A DNA stretch of 64,000 nt from Mogibacterium neglectum (GCF_030644205.1 NZ_CP128647.1:496001-560000); one strand, 5' to 3'; numbered from the stretch's first letter, positions 8,341 to 17,598 are shown. The notes: generated by a model from the letters alone, not told the origin. Program-made: numbers and translations.

Positions 8341-9264
8341 ATGAACTTAAATAAATTACTTAATATTAAATATCCGATAATTCAGGGAGGAATGGCGAAT
8401 ATAACAGATGGTAAATTTGCAGCTACTGTATCTAATGTTGGTGCTCTAGGGACGATTGGATCAGGCGGAATGAAAGCCGATGTGCTTGCCAAAGAGATTG
8501 AAATTTGTAAAGGACTTACAGATAAGCCTTTTGCTGTAAATTTAATCATGTTTCGTTCAGACATCAAGGAGCTTGTTGAGGTTGTATGCAGGGCGAAGGT
8601 TCCTTATGTAATTGCTGGAGCAGGCAGTCCTGGTCCGTACATGGAAGAGTTCCAAGCAGCTGGTATCAAGATTATGCCGGTTATATCATCACCGCTTCAG
8701 ATTAAGCGCCTCGATAAGTTCGATGTATTTGCTTACATTGCAGAGGGGATGGAAGCTGGAGGTCATATCGGGGAGATGACGACTATGACGCTTATCTACC
8801 AAGTAACAGGCGCAACTGATAAGCCAATAATTGCAGGTGGAGGAATCGGATCAGGTGCTCAGATGTTAGCTGCGGAAGTGTTAGGAGCTGCAGGAGTTCA
8901 AATTGGGACAGCCTTTCTGTTCACTCATGAAGTTCCAGTACACGAGAACTACAAGGATTTGCTGATGCATACTGAATCTCATCGCATAACATCGATCGGA
9001 AATCTAAATGGAAGACCTATGCGTCTTGTAAAGAACCCGATGACCAGAGAGTTTAAGGAGCTTGAGAGAAGCGAGAGTGACAAGGAAGTACTAGAGGATT
9101 TCACACTTGGTAGATTAAGGAAAGCAGTATTTGAAGGTGATGTTGATCAGGGTTCCGTTATGGCAGGATATACAGCCGCTCAGTTCGATAAACTGTATTC
9201 AGTTCCTGAGCTACTGGATAAACTAATGGGTGAGTATCAGCTCGCAAAAAATAGTATCAAATAG
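8341..9264 (+). CDS. fabK: Enoyl-ACP reductase II (FMN-dependent)
   Basis: A 307-residue TIM-barrel flavoprotein of the nitronate monooxygenase/FabK family: N-terminal YPIIQGGMANI, then EGMEAGGHIG and AGGGIGSG forming the FMN-phosphate site. It performs the last reduction of each elongation cycle; no FabI is encoded in this operon. The ATG at 8341 matches usual FabK N termini and has GGAG at 8329-8332; an in-frame GTG at 8332 would overlap fabH. Confidence 0.93.
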   Translation: MNLNKLLNIKYPIIQGGMANITDGKFAATVSNVGALGTIGSGGMKADVLAKEIEICKGLTDKPFAVNLIMFRSDIKELVEVVCRAKVPYVIAGAGSPGPYMEEFQAAGIKIMPVISSPLQIKRLDKFDVFAYIAEGMEAGGHIGEMTTMTLIYQVTGATDKPIIAGGGIGSGAQMLAAEVLGAAGVQIGTAFLFTHEVPVHENYKDLLMHTESHRITSIGNLNGRPMRLVKNPMTREFKELERSESDKEVLEDFTLGRLRKAVFEGDVDQGSVMAGYTAAQFDKLYSVPELLDKLMGEYQLAKNSIK

Positions 9265-9321
9265 ATAGTTTGTTTGCATAGATGACAGTTAAGTTAACCT
9301 ATCAATGAAACAGAGGAAATA

Positions 9322-10245
9322 ATGAATAAATTAGCAGTAATATTTGCCGGACAAGGCTCACAGTATGAGGGCATGGGCAGTAAGTTATATGATAGATATC
9401 CTGAGATTAGAGGTATATACGACAGCTTAGGAAAAGAGCTCACAGATATATCCTTTAAAGGTAGCATCGAGGAGATATCGAAGACACACAACCTTCAGCC
9501 TATTATGATTGCTTTCCAACTTGCCGTTTTAAAGCTAATTCACACACATAAGCCAGGGCTTCTAAATGGGCTTAGTGCGACATGTGGACTCAGCTTAGGG
9601 GAATACAGCGCACTCGCACTATCAGGAGTAATCGACGAAGACGATGCACTACGACTCGTTGCCGTACGAGGTTCTCTAATGGGAAAAGCGTCAGAGAACA
9701 GAAGTAGCAAAATGCTTGCAATTCTCAAGATGACTGAGGAAGAGGTTAGGAAAATCACCGAGGAAAATCCAGATTTTAAAGGTAAGCTATATATTGCTAA
9801 TATAAATAGCAGCAGGCAAATCATCGTATCAGGTGAAGGTGAAGCAATAGATAAACTTAAGGCTTTTCTAAAAGCTAACGGTAAGCTCGCTAAGCCTCTT
9901 GCTGTTAGTGGCGCATTCCATACTCCGTTTATGGAATCAGCGAAAGACGCCTTTGTGACAATGCTTGAAGGCACTTCGTTTAACTCGCCAGAAATTTCAT
10001 ATTATCCCAATGTTACTGGAGAGAAATATGAAGGAACTCCGATGAGTGAAGTGCTGTCTGAACAGATAGTGTCACCAGTGCTGCTATATAAGACTTTCAA
10101 GGAAATGGTAGCCGATGGAATTAAACACTTTCTCGAAATAGGACCAGGTGGTGTTCTTTCAACTATTCTAGAGAGAGAATTTGAAGGTCTAGAGGTAAGC
10201 GTTATTAAGAATGATGATGATTTAATTGAGCTACTTGAAGCCTAG
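9322..10245 (+). CDS. fabD: Malonyl-CoA:ACP transacylase
   Basis: A 307-residue acyltransferase that loads malonyl groups onto acyl carrier protein. FAGQGSQYEGMG is at the N terminus. The nucleophile serine lies in GLSLGEYSAL, a variant of the usual GHSLGE in which the His before the Ser is replaced by Leu, also seen in other Firmicutes. The catalytic His is in SGAFHTPFM. GAGGAA precedes the ATG. A 57-base gap separates it from fabK with no clear promoter. Confidence 0.94.
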   Translation: MNKLAVIFAGQGSQYEGMGSKLYDRYPEIRGIYDSLGKELTDISFKGSIEEISKTHNLQPIMIAFQLAVLKLIHTHKPGLLNGLSATCGLSLGEYSALALSGVIDEDDALRLVAVRGSLMGKASENRSSKMLAILKMTEEEVRKITEENPDFKGKLYIANINSSRQIIVSGEGEAIDKLKAFLKANGKLAKPLAVSGAFHTPFMESAKDAFVTMLEGTSFNSPEISYYPNVTGEKYEGTPMSEVLSEQIVSPVLLYKTFKEMVADGIKHFLEIGPGGVLSTILEREFEGLEVSVIKNDDDLIELLEA

Positions 10246-10287
10246 GCAGAGTGTTCAATTCTTAGTAGAAAAAAAAGGAGTAGATGT

Positions 10288-11025
10288 ATGGCGAATAAAG
10301 TAGCACTTATTACGGGCGCTGCTGGTGGAATCGGCACAGCAATTGCGGAAAAGCTAAAGAGCGAAGGGTTTAATCTTGCACTAAATGTTCGCACCGTTAA
10401 GCCACAGTTTAAACAGCTAGTAGAGAAACTGTCTGACGAAAACTGTCATGTGCAAGTAGTGCTCGGTGATATATCTCGCGCTGAAGATTGTAAGAGGATA
10501 GTAGAGGAAGTCGCTAAAGAACAGGGACAGATTGACGTGCTGGTTAACAATGCAGGTATCACGAGAGATAAGCTCGTCATGCAGATGAGCGAAGCTGACT
10601 TTGAAGATGTTATAACTACTAACCTAAGTGGTGCTTTCTATCTAAGCAAATATGTGTCGAGATACATGATGAAGAGGCGTTGCGGTAGAATCATCAACAT
10701 GTCTTCGGTCGTAGGTCTACATGGTAACGCTGGGCAGGCTAACTATGCTGCAGCAAAGGCAGGGCTTATAGGTATGACCAAGTCATTCGCAAAGGAATTT
10801 GCATCGCGAAATATCCTTGTAAATGCGATAGCACCGGGGTTCATAGAGACACCGATGACTGAAAATTTGACAGAACAGGTAAAGGATAAGATAAAGTCTG
10901 AAATTCCGCTCGGGATAATTGGGGAACCGAGCGATGTTGCAAATCTGACAGCATTTCTCGCCGGAGAGGAATCGCGTTATATAACAGGACAGGTTATATC
11001 TGTAGATGGGGGTATGAACGTATAA
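10288..11025 (+). CDS. fabG: 3-oxoacyl-ACP reductase
   Basis: A 245-residue short-chain dehydrogenase. TGAAGGIG (about residues 9-16) binds NADPH, NNAG is present, and the Ser-Tyr-Lys triad includes the YAAAK motif near residue 152. It reduces the 3-ketoacyl-ACP formed by FabF/FabH. AAAGGAG precedes the ATG. Its stop shares one base with the fabF start. Confidence 0.95.
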   Translation: MANKVALITGAAGGIGTAIAEKLKSEGFNLALNVRTVKPQFKQLVEKLSDENCHVQVVLGDISRAEDCKRIVEEVAKEQGQIDVLVNNAGITRDKLVMQMSEADFEDVITTNLSGAFYLSKYVSRYMMKRRCGRIINMSSVVGLHGNAGQANYAAAKAGLIGMTKSFAKEFASRNILVNAIAPGFIETPMTENLTEQVKDKIKSEIPLGIIGEPSDVANLTAFLAGEESRYITGQVISVDGGMNV

Positions 11026-12260
11026 TGAGTAGAGTAGTAGTGACTGGTATCGGCATGATTACGCCGCTAGGAAACAGCGCATCTGAAGTGCTTGAGGGAA
11101 TCAAGAATTCGCGCTGTGGAATCGGAGAAATCACGAGATATGATACGAGTGATAGAGCGGTGAAGCTAGCTGCAGAGGTAAAGGACTACAATCCAGACGA
11201 TTACTTTGATAAAAGGGAACAGAGGCGATTGGATAGAGTCACGCAATTTGGTATAATAGCCGGCAGAAGAGCTTTGGAAAACGCTAATCTTACAAGAGAA
11301 TATTTGTCAAATAAAAGGGCTGGAGTCTTTGTTTCCTCTGGAATCGGTGGAATAAGCACTATCGAGTCAGAGCATGCCAAGGGTATGAACCGCGGGTTCG
11401 ACAAGGTATCACCTTATTATATTCCGATGGCAATAATAAATTTAACGGCTGGAAATATCGCTATTGACTTAAATGCACACGGTTCTTGTCAGGCTATGGT
11501 TACAGCTTGCTCCAGTGCAACGAATGCTATCGGTGAGGCATACCGTCATATCAAGCATGGGTATGCAGATATCATGTTTGCCGGCGGCAGTGAAGCTCCT
11601 ATCACCGAACTTTCGGTAGGTGGGTTTACATCTATGAAAGCACTATCGCTCTCGCAGAATCCTAACAGAGCGTCGATTCCGTTCGATAAGAAGAGAGATG
11701 GATTTGTAATGGGTGAAGGGGCTACGGTGTTAGTCTTAGAGGAATATGAGCATGCGGTTAAACGCGGGGCTAACATACTTGCAGAGATTGTCGGATATAG
11801 TGATACCTGCGATGCAAATCATATAACAGCTCCTTGTGAGGATGGAAAGTATGCCGCGCAGGCCATGACACAGGCGATAGCAGATGCAGGACTTAAGACT
11901 GGTGATATTGATTACATTAATGCACATGGAACTTCAACTCCTCTCAATGACAAATATGAAACGGCAGCCATTAAGCGTGCATTCGGTGATGGCTACAGAG
12001 ATGTGCTCGTATCTTCTTCCAAATCACAAGTAGGTCACCTTCTTGGGGCTTCAGGATCAACGGAGCTGGCGATGACTATTATTTCTATGCAGGCTGGTAT
12101 AGTTCCACCAACTATAAACTACGAATATCCAGATGATGCATGCGATCTCAATCTGGTAGTTAATAGGTATAAGGAAGCAGAAATCAACTATGCTCTTAAG
12201 AATTCGCTTGGATTCGGAGGGCATAATGCATCAGTCGTAGTAAAGAGGTGGACCGAATGA
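11025..12260 (+). CDS. fabF: Beta-ketoacyl-ACP synthase II
   Basis: A 411-residue condensing enzyme with the Cys-His-His triad: Cys in TACSSAT, His in NAHGTSTPLND and His in VGHLLGASGS. It elongates acyl-ACP with malonyl-ACP. Length and motifs match typical FabF. It overlaps fabG by one base and fabZ by four (ATGA), so translation is likely coupled across the three genes. Confidence 0.96.
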   Translation: MSRVVVTGIGMITPLGNSASEVLEGIKNSRCGIGEITRYDTSDRAVKLAAEVKDYNPDDYFDKREQRRLDRVTQFGIIAGRRALENANLTREYLSNKRAGVFVSSGIGGISTIESEHAKGMNRGFDKVSPYYIPMAIINLTAGNIAIDLNAHGSCQAMVTACSSATNAIGEAYRHIKHGYADIMFAGGSEAPITELSVGGFTSMKALSLSQNPNRASIPFDKKRDGFVMGEGATVLVLEEYEHAVKRGANILAEIVGYSDTCDANHITAPCEDGKYAAQAMTQAIADAGLKTGDIDYINAHGTSTPLNDKYETAAIKRAFGDGYRDVLVSSSKSQVGHLLGASGSTELAMTIISMQAGIVPPTINYEYPDDACDLNLVVNRYKEAEINYALKNSLGFGGHNASVVVKRWTE

Positions 12261-12679
12261 AATTGACATATGAAGAAGTGAGAAATATTTTACCGCACAG
12301 ATATCCGTTCATCATGGTGGATAAAATCGTTGAACTTGAGGCGGGTAATAAGGCTGTAGGAATTAAGAATGTTAGTGGAAATGAGCCTTTCTTTCAGGGA
12401 CACTTCCCTAGTGAGGCTGTAATGCCAGGAGTTCTTCAAGTGGAGGCAGTGGGCCAGGTCGGAGCGGTTGCGGTCCTAATGGATCAGGAAAAGGGTGCTA
12501 ATGCATTCCTAGCAGGAATTAAGAAGGCTAGATTCCATAAAAAAATCGTTCCAGGAGACCAGCTGGAGATTCACTGTGCAATCAATAATAGAGTTGGAAA
12601 TATTGGATTTGGAGAAGGTTACATCCTCGTTGACGGTGAAAAGGCGATGTCATGCGAGATTTCGTTTGCTATCATGTAG
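12257..12679 (+). CDS. fabZ: 3-hydroxyacyl-ACP dehydratase
   Basis: A 140-residue hot-dog fold dehydratase. The catalytic His is in LPHRYPFIMVD (about residue 14) and the Glu in PGVLQVEA (about 61). It dehydrates 3-hydroxyacyl-ACP to the trans-2-enoyl form for FabK. The ATG at 12257 overlaps fabF by 4 bases; an in-frame GTG at 12248 is less likely. Confidence 0.95.
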   Translation: MKLTYEEVRNILPHRYPFIMVDKIVELEAGNKAVGIKNVSGNEPFFQGHFPSEAVMPGVLQVEAVGQVGAVAVLMDQEKGANAFLAGIKKARFHKKIVPGDQLEIHCAINNRVGNIGFGEGYILVDGEKAMSCEISFAIM

Positions 12680-12727
12680 GACGCCAGAACTATAATCCCT
12701 GTAATTAAGAAAGGCGGATTTGAATAG

Positions 12728-13189
12728 ATGCTTACAGAGGTATTCGCAGAGGTATACGAGAAGTTCAAATTGAACTTGTATAAGCATATGTTTGTAAATG
12801 GCGGAGGCAAAGAGCATGAGCTTACAGCGACAGAGACATTTACACTAGAGGTTATTCATGCGATGAAGAACCCAAAGGTTAGTCAGCTTGCAGAATTCCT
12901 TGAGATGTCTACACCTAATGTTGCTTACAAGATTTCTTCCTTGATGAAGAAGGGATATATTGAAAAAATTCAGTCTAAAGAGGATAAACGAGAGTATATC
13001 CTCAAGGAGACAGATAAATTTCATGAGTACTACAAGGCGAAGAATAGTTACATACCGATAGTGCTCGACAGATTGGCGAAGAGGTTTACGGAAGAAGAAA
13101 TCGATAACCTGGAGCATATCCTTAAGGTTATGAGCGATGAGTTTATGGGCGAGGTTAATAGGTTTATCGCAGACAACAAGGTTGATTAG
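12728..13189 (+). CDS. MarR-family regulator, candidate FabT-like repressor of the fatty-acid operon
   Basis: A 153-residue winged-helix protein: QLAEFLEMSTPNVAYKISSLMKKGYIEK (in two parts about residues 57-83) is the recognition region, and EDKREYIL is the wing. The length fits MarR proteins. In streptococci FabT is a MarR-family, acyl-ACP-assisted repressor encoded at the 5' end of the fab operon; here the gene is at the 3' end, just before birA. The likely target is the palindrome over the acpP promoter. Family assignment is firm; the FabT role is inferred from context. Confidence 0.82.
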   Translation: MLTEVFAEVYEKFKLNLYKHMFVNGGGKEHELTATETFTLEVIHAMKNPKVSQLAEFLEMSTPNVAYKISSLMKKGYIEKIQSKEDKREYILKETDKFHEYYKAKNSYIPIVLDRLAKRFTEEEIDNLEHILKVMSDEFMGEVNRFIADNKVD

Positions 13190-13975
13190 ATGCACGATTT
13201 TAAATTGTATGAGGGAGCCGTAATTTCAGAAATCAAAAGGAAAAATGCGGATATCGTTTTCCCTCAAGGATTCAGATACATACATTTTGAAAGTATAGAC
13301 TCAACAAATAAATACGCTAAGGAACATGCCGGAGAACTTGAGAACGCTATAATTGTAGCAGAAGATCAATATGATGGAGTGGGTAAGAACTCGTCTCATT
13401 GGTGGTCTTTACCATGCCGCTCGATACTGGCGACGATTGTACTTTCGATTGATCTTGATCCTTCTGAAGCACTTGTGTATCCACTTCTCGTTGGAGCTTT
13501 AATTCGTGAAGTCCTAGCACAGCATGGGGTTGAGGCTGATGTGAAGTGGCCAAATGACATTTATATCGGCGATAAAAAGCTAGCTGGGATACTATGCGAG
13601 ACGATCATAGAGAATGGGAAAGTTGAAAAATTAATAATTGGTTTTGGTATAAACGTGAACCAAACTAAAGACGAGATGGCTATATATAATATGACATCTC
13701 TGTATGAATATAAGGGTATAGAATTCAATAGATGTGAGCTCCTTGCAGATATTATCATAAAGCTGTTTGAGCACATGAACGATAGCAATCCAGATAATGT
13801 GAGGTATATGGAAAGAGAAGTTAATGCACATCTATTCGCAAAGGGATTAAATGTAATTTTTGAATTAGACAAGCGCTATGAAGGCACACTGATCGGAGTC
13901 GGTGCGGACGGAGCGCTTTTACTTTTGACAGATTCAGGCATGAAAAGGTTTATTTCGGGGAAAATAATCCTTTAG
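13190..13975 (+). CDS. birA: Biotin--[acetyl-CoA-carboxylase] ligase, no DNA-binding domain
   Basis: A 261-residue biotin protein ligase expected to biotinylate AccB. Catalytic-domain landmarks are SIDSTNKYA (about 35-43), KWPNDIYI (119-126) and a C-terminal SH3-like domain ending in ISGKIIL. There is no N-terminal HTH, so it should not act as a biotin repressor. Oddly, the biotinyl-AMP loop normally reading GRGRxG is DGVGKNSSHWWS at residues 62-73: the conserved arginines are replaced. It begins at the base after the MarR gene stop and precedes the biotin transporter. Confidence 0.88.
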   Translation: MHDFKLYEGAVISEIKRKNADIVFPQGFRYIHFESIDSTNKYAKEHAGELENAIIVAEDQYDGVGKNSSHWWSLPCRSILATIVLSIDLDPSEALVYPLLVGALIREVLAQHGVEADVKWPNDIYIGDKKLAGILCETIIENGKVEKLIIGFGINVNQTKDEMAIYNMTSLYEYKGIEFNRCELLADIIIKLFEHMNDSNPDNVRYMEREVNAHLFAKGLNVIFELDKRYEGTLIGVGADGALLLLTDSGMKRFISGKIIL

Positions 13976-13999
13976 CTGATGAGAAAGAAAAGGTTAAAA

Positions 14000-14632
14000 A
14001 TGAATAAGAATCAAAATAATGAAAACGATATTTGCGAGAACAATGAAAGCTATAATAAAGGTCCTGTTAAAAGACACAATCGATTGGATGCACGAACTAT
14101 CACAAACGTTGGACTTGCAGTAGCTTTGCTCATAATAGGTTCGGCGATTTCCATACCAATCGGCCCGGTTCCTATCAGTCTACAGTCGCTTGTAGTGCTC
14201 ACTATAGGAATAACCATGGGAAAGAGACTCGGTGTAATGGCAGTTACAGTGTATGTAATAGCTGGGCTAGTAGGACTCCCTGTGTTTGCGGGACTAAAAG
14301 GAGGACCTCAGTATGTCTTTGCCCCAACATTTGGATTCATAATAGCGTTCGTCTTAGCGGCATATATAGTAGGTGCAGGCTATGAGTCGAGTTCAAGCGT
14401 GCGCAGATATGCGAGCCTTGCTATAGCGACCTTCATGATATATGTGATAGGTACGTGTTACTTTTATTTCGTGCAGAGTGTGCATCTTGGAAATAATATT
14501 CCATTTGCTAAAGTTATACAGCTTACTGTTCTGCCATTCATAGTTGGAGATTTGATAAAGCTCCATGTAGCGTTCTGTGTGGGCGGAAAGCTTAAGAGTA
14601 TACTGGGTGCAAATTTTGAAAATGTCAACTAG
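14000..14632 (+). CDS. bioY: Biotin transporter substrate-binding subunit BioY
   Basis: A 210-residue, roughly six-helix membrane protein of the BioY family (S component of ECF transporters). A hydrophilic Asn-rich N terminus of about 35 residues precedes the first helix; [15 protein letters not shown] and [13 protein letters not shown] are BioY-typical. It supplies biotin for the BirA/AccB system encoded upstream. The start is uncertain: ATG 13979 would add seven residues, but ATG 14000 has AAAAGG in front. Energising EcfA/EcfT genes are not in the window. Confidence 0.9.
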   Translation: MNKNQNNENDICENNESYNKGPVKRHNRLDARTITNVGLAVALLIIGSAISIPIGPVPISLQSLVVLTIGITMGKRLGVMAVTVYVIAGLVGLPVFAGLKGGPQYVFAPTFGFIIAFVLAAYIVGAGYESSSSVRRYASLAIATFMIYVIGTCYFYFVQSVHLGNNIPFAKVIQLTVLPFIVGDLIKLHVAFCVGGKLKSILGANFENVN

Positions 14633-14651
14633 ATGAATGCAGAAGGTCCAC

Positions 14652-14691
14652 ATCTAAATACCTTGAAAAAAACAAGGTATTTAGATATAAT
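14652..14691 (+). promoter_or_regulatory. Promoter embedded in a 14-bp perfect palindrome
   Basis: TTGAAA (14663-14668), a 17-base spacer and TATAAT (14686-14691) form a near-consensus promoter. ATCTAAATACCTTG (14652-14665), seven A residues, and its exact reverse complement (14673-14686) fill the promoter from before the -35 to the first base of the -10. No T-tract follows on either strand, so it is not a terminator. It has the layout of a high-affinity repressor site controlling the small membrane protein gene and perhaps metG. The repressor is unknown. Confidence 0.75.
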
Positions 14692-14739
14692 CGAGAGAAG
14701 TAGCACATGTAAATACTGCCTGATGGCAAGGAGGATATA

Positions 14740-14973
14740 ATGGTTAGAAGAAGACGTATGACAGATGCAGAAAAGGCACTTCTAATTGAAGAGGGAAAGG
14801 TAGCTAGAAGACATAAGATGCTTAAGACAAGCATGAGAATAGCTGGTCTAAGTTTGCTAGCTGGAGCTACTCTAGTTGTTGCAACTAAGAAAATCTTCGA
14901 CGAAATTTTTGTTGAAGATGATTGGTCAGATGTTGATTGGGGAGAAGAGGACGAGGACTACGGCGTATACTAA
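14740..14973 (+). CDS. Small membrane protein with basic N terminus and acidic tail, unknown function
   Basis: A 77-residue protein. A strongly basic N terminus (five Arg in the first six) and a short helix lead into one hydrophobic segment at about residues 32-49, followed by an acidic, Trp-containing tail (about 58-77). By the positive-inside rule the N terminus is cytoplasmic. AAGGAGG lies 8 bases before the ATG, and a strong palindrome-controlled promoter is just upstream, so this is a real gene. No family was recognised. metG follows 43 bases later. Confidence 0.75.
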   Translation: MVRRRRMTDAEKALLIEEGKVARRHKMLKTSMRIAGLSLLAGATLVVATKKIFDEIFVEDDWSDVDWGEEDEDYGVY

Positions 14974-15016
14974 ACCAATCCTCTGACATATGTTATAGAT
15001 TTTGAAAGGGAATACG

Positions 15017-16618
15017 ATGACGGAAAAAAAGGACACCTTTTATATTACTACACCTATATACTATCCAAGCGCTAAGCTTCACATAGGACACACATACTGT
15101 ACAGTTATGGCAGATGCGATGGCTAGATTCAAGAGACTCACTGGATATGACGTGAGATTCCTCACTGGTACTGATGAGCATGGCCAGAAAATCGCCAGAT
15201 GTGCACAGGAAGCAGGAGTTACACCGCTTGAATATATAGATCCAATTGTTGAGACAATAAAGAGACTTTGGGCGACGATGGAGATCAGCTACGATGATTT
15301 TATCAGAACCACAGAAGAGCGCCACGAAAAGCGCGTTCAAGAAATCTTTATGAGGATGTACAACAATGGCGATATATATAAGGATAAGTACGAGGGTTGG
15401 TACTGCACTCCGTGTGAGTCTTTCTGGACTGAGAGCCAGCTAGTAGAGGGAAACTGTCCTGATTGCGGTAGACCTGTTAAGAAGATGAGCGAAGATGCTT
15501 ACTTCTTTAAGCTGTCAAAGTATTCTGACAAGCTTGTTGAGCTCCTTGGAAATGGCACATTCCTTCAACCTGAGTCTCGCGCTAAGGAGATGATTTCGTT
15601 TGTAGAGCAAGGACTCGAGGACCTATGTATCTCTAGAGCTTCTCTAGATTGGGGTATTAAGGTTCCGATTGATGAGAGACACGTAATATATGTTTGGCTC
15701 GATGCTCTATCAAACTATATTACTGCCCTTGGATTCCCTGGAGAGGATGAAGAACAGTATAAAAAGTACTGGCCAGGAATAAACCTGGTAGGTAAGGAAA
15801 TTGTAAGATTCCATTCCATTATATGGCCTGCAATGCTAATGTCCATGAACGAGCCAGTACCTAAGAAGGTTCTCGGCCACGGCTGGATTCTAATAGATGG
15901 GGGTAAGATGTCGAAATCGAAGGGCAATATTGTTGACCCAGAGATTCTAATTGATCGTTATGGAATAGATGCATTAAAATACTTCTTGCTCAGAGAGTAT
16001 ACTTTTGGTCAAGACGGACTATATACCAACGAGATTATGCTTAACCGCATCAATTACGACCTCGCTAATGACCTTGGAAATCTCTTATCAAGAACTATTT
16101 CGATGATTGAAAAGTATTGCGGCGGAGTTGTTCCAGAAACTACAACTGAGGACGATTTCGATCGTGACCTGATTGCGACGGCACTCGGATGTGCTGTGAA
16201 AGTTGAAGCTCGCATGGATGAATTCCACTTCAACAATGCGCTTGAGGAGATTTGGATAGTTATTTCGAGAGCTAACAAGTATATCGATGAAAAGATGCCT
16301 TGGGTTCTTGCAAAGGACGAGAGTAAGAAAGCTGAACTTGATACAGTTATGAGCAATCTTGCAGAGGTGCTCAGAATGATTTCTGTGTTAATCATTCCAT
16401 ATATGCACACGACGTCAGATAAGATGAGAGATCAGCTCGGAATTTCAGATCAGGAGGCAAAATGGTCGGATCTCGAAGAGTTCCGCATGATGGCTGGTGC
16501 ACATGTCCATAAGGGGGAAGCGCTGTTCCCAAGACTTGATGTAGCTAAGGAAATTGAAGTCCTATCTAATACAGAACAGGAAAAGGTTGCTATAAAGAAA
16601 AACAACCGAAAAAAATAA
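15017..16618 (+). CDS. metG: Methionyl-tRNA synthetase
   Basis: A 533-residue class I synthetase: HIGH-type motif LHIGHTYC near the N terminus, a zinc knuckle with CTPC and CPDC pairs (about residues 123-150), and KMSKSKG near residue 297. It lacks the C-terminal EMAPII-like tRNA-binding domain found in longer MetRS. ATG 15017 is chosen because AAAGGG is 6 bases upstream; a TTG at 15002 is an alternative. A strong terminator follows. Confidence 0.95.
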   Translation: MTEKKDTFYITTPIYYPSAKLHIGHTYCTVMADAMARFKRLTGYDVRFLTGTDEHGQKIARCAQEAGVTPLEYIDPIVETIKRLWATMEISYDDFIRTTEERHEKRVQEIFMRMYNNGDIYKDKYEGWYCTPCESFWTESQLVEGNCPDCGRPVKKMSEDAYFFKLSKYSDKLVELLGNGTFLQPESRAKEMISFVEQGLEDLCISRASLDWGIKVPIDERHVIYVWLDALSNYITALGFPGEDEEQYKKYWPGINLVGKEIVRFHSIIWPAMLMSMNEPVPKKVLGHGWILIDGGKMSKSKGNIVDPEILIDRYGIDALKYFLLREYTFGQDGLYTNEIMLNRINYDLANDLGNLLSRTISMIEKYCGGVVPETTTEDDFDRDLIATALGCAVKVEARMDEFHFNNALEEIWIVISRANKYIDEKMPWVLAKDESKKAELDTVMSNLAEVLRMISVLIIPYMHTTSDKMRDQLGISDQEAKWSDLEEFRMMAGAHVHKGEALFPRLDVAKEIEVLSNTEQEKVAIKKNNRKK

Positions 16619-16626
16619 TAAAAATG

Positions 16627-16657
16627 AGGCCTCAAGTCTATACTTGAGGCCTTTTTT
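16627..16657 (+). terminator. Rho-independent terminator after metG
   Basis: Perfect 10-bp arms AGGCCTCAAG (16627-16636) and CTTGAGGCCT (16643-16652) with a 6-base loop, followed by TTTTTT. Confidence 0.95.
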
Positions 16658-16679
16658 ACCAATATAAGGGGGTAGAAAA

Positions 16680-17516
16680 ATGCTATTTGATGCACATACC
16701 CATTTGAATTACGAGGAGTTTAGCGAAGAAGAGCGGCTTAATAGGGCAAAGGAAATAGAAGAGTCTGATGTGGAGTTTATCATTGATGTTGGCGATTCTG
16801 TAGAATCGTCCAGGCAGGCGATTAAGGATGCAACTGATTATTCTTGGTGCTATGCCGCTGTTGGGATTCACCCGGATAAGGCGCTCACATACTCCGATAA
16901 TGATTTAGATGAAATCAAGGAACTTGCTAGCGCACCAAAGGTTAAAGCAATCGGTGAAATAGGTCTAGACTTCCACTATGGAAAGGATTCTAAGGCAGAA
17001 CAGATTGAACTCTTCAGGAAGCAGATCAGAATTGCGAATGAACTCATGATGCCGATTATGATTCATACACGAGAAGCTGATGCGATTACTAGAGATATTC
17101 TCATCGAAGAAGGAGCATTTAGCGAAGCTCGAAAGGGTCATTTCCCTAAGAGACCAGACGGACAAGAGGGGATGGTTGCTGATGCCAGAGTACAGCTACA
17201 CTGCTACTCAGGCTCACTTGAACTGGCGCGTGAGTATGTGAAGCTTGGGGCGACAATCTCTATAGGTGGACCGCTGACATTTAAAAATGCGAGAAAAACC
17301 GTAGAGGTGCTAGAGGGAATACCGCTTCAGTTTATAATGAGTGAGACAGATGCGCCTTTTCTTGCGCCAGAACCGAAGAGAGGGAGACCTAATAAGACTC
17401 CGTATATTGAGCATGTCGTCAGGAGAATGGCTCTATTAAAGGGCATCGGGTTTGACGAAGCAGTACGGATAACGTCAGAAAATGCGAGACGATTCTTTAA
17501 TATAAAGGTTAAATAG
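16680..17516 (+). CDS. tatD: TatD-family metal-dependent DNase
   Basis: A 278-residue TIM-barrel hydrolase. The metal-binding HTH is at the N terminus (DAHTHLNYEEF), with AIGEIGLDFHYG, IHTREA and the C-terminal SETDAPFLAP. About 20 residues longer than usual owing to an insertion near residues 145-165 (RKGHFPKRPDGQEG). TatD proteins are 3'-5' exonucleases linked to DNA repair; the metG-tatD neighbourhood is common in Firmicutes. GGGGG lies ahead of the ATG. Confidence 0.92.
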   Translation: MLFDAHTHLNYEEFSEEERLNRAKEIEESDVEFIIDVGDSVESSRQAIKDATDYSWCYAAVGIHPDKALTYSDNDLDEIKELASAPKVKAIGEIGLDFHYGKDSKAEQIELFRKQIRIANELMMPIMIHTREADAITRDILIEEGAFSEARKGHFPKRPDGQEGMVADARVQLHCYSGSLELAREYVKLGATISIGGPLTFKNARKTVEVLEGIPLQFIMSETDAPFLAPEPKRGRPNKTPYIEHVVRRMALLKGIGFDEAVRITSENARRFFNIKVK

Positions 17517-17598
17517 CAAGAGTTATATTTTATACATGACAGTATGTTAATGAGATGATTTATAAAGAGCACTTACTAGAAGTTTGCTGGGAATATCT

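Noticed and set aside
14652-14686. Terminator after bioY
   Set aside because: The palindrome is strong but has no T-tract on either strand and is overlaid exactly by a consensus promoter, so an operator is the better reading.
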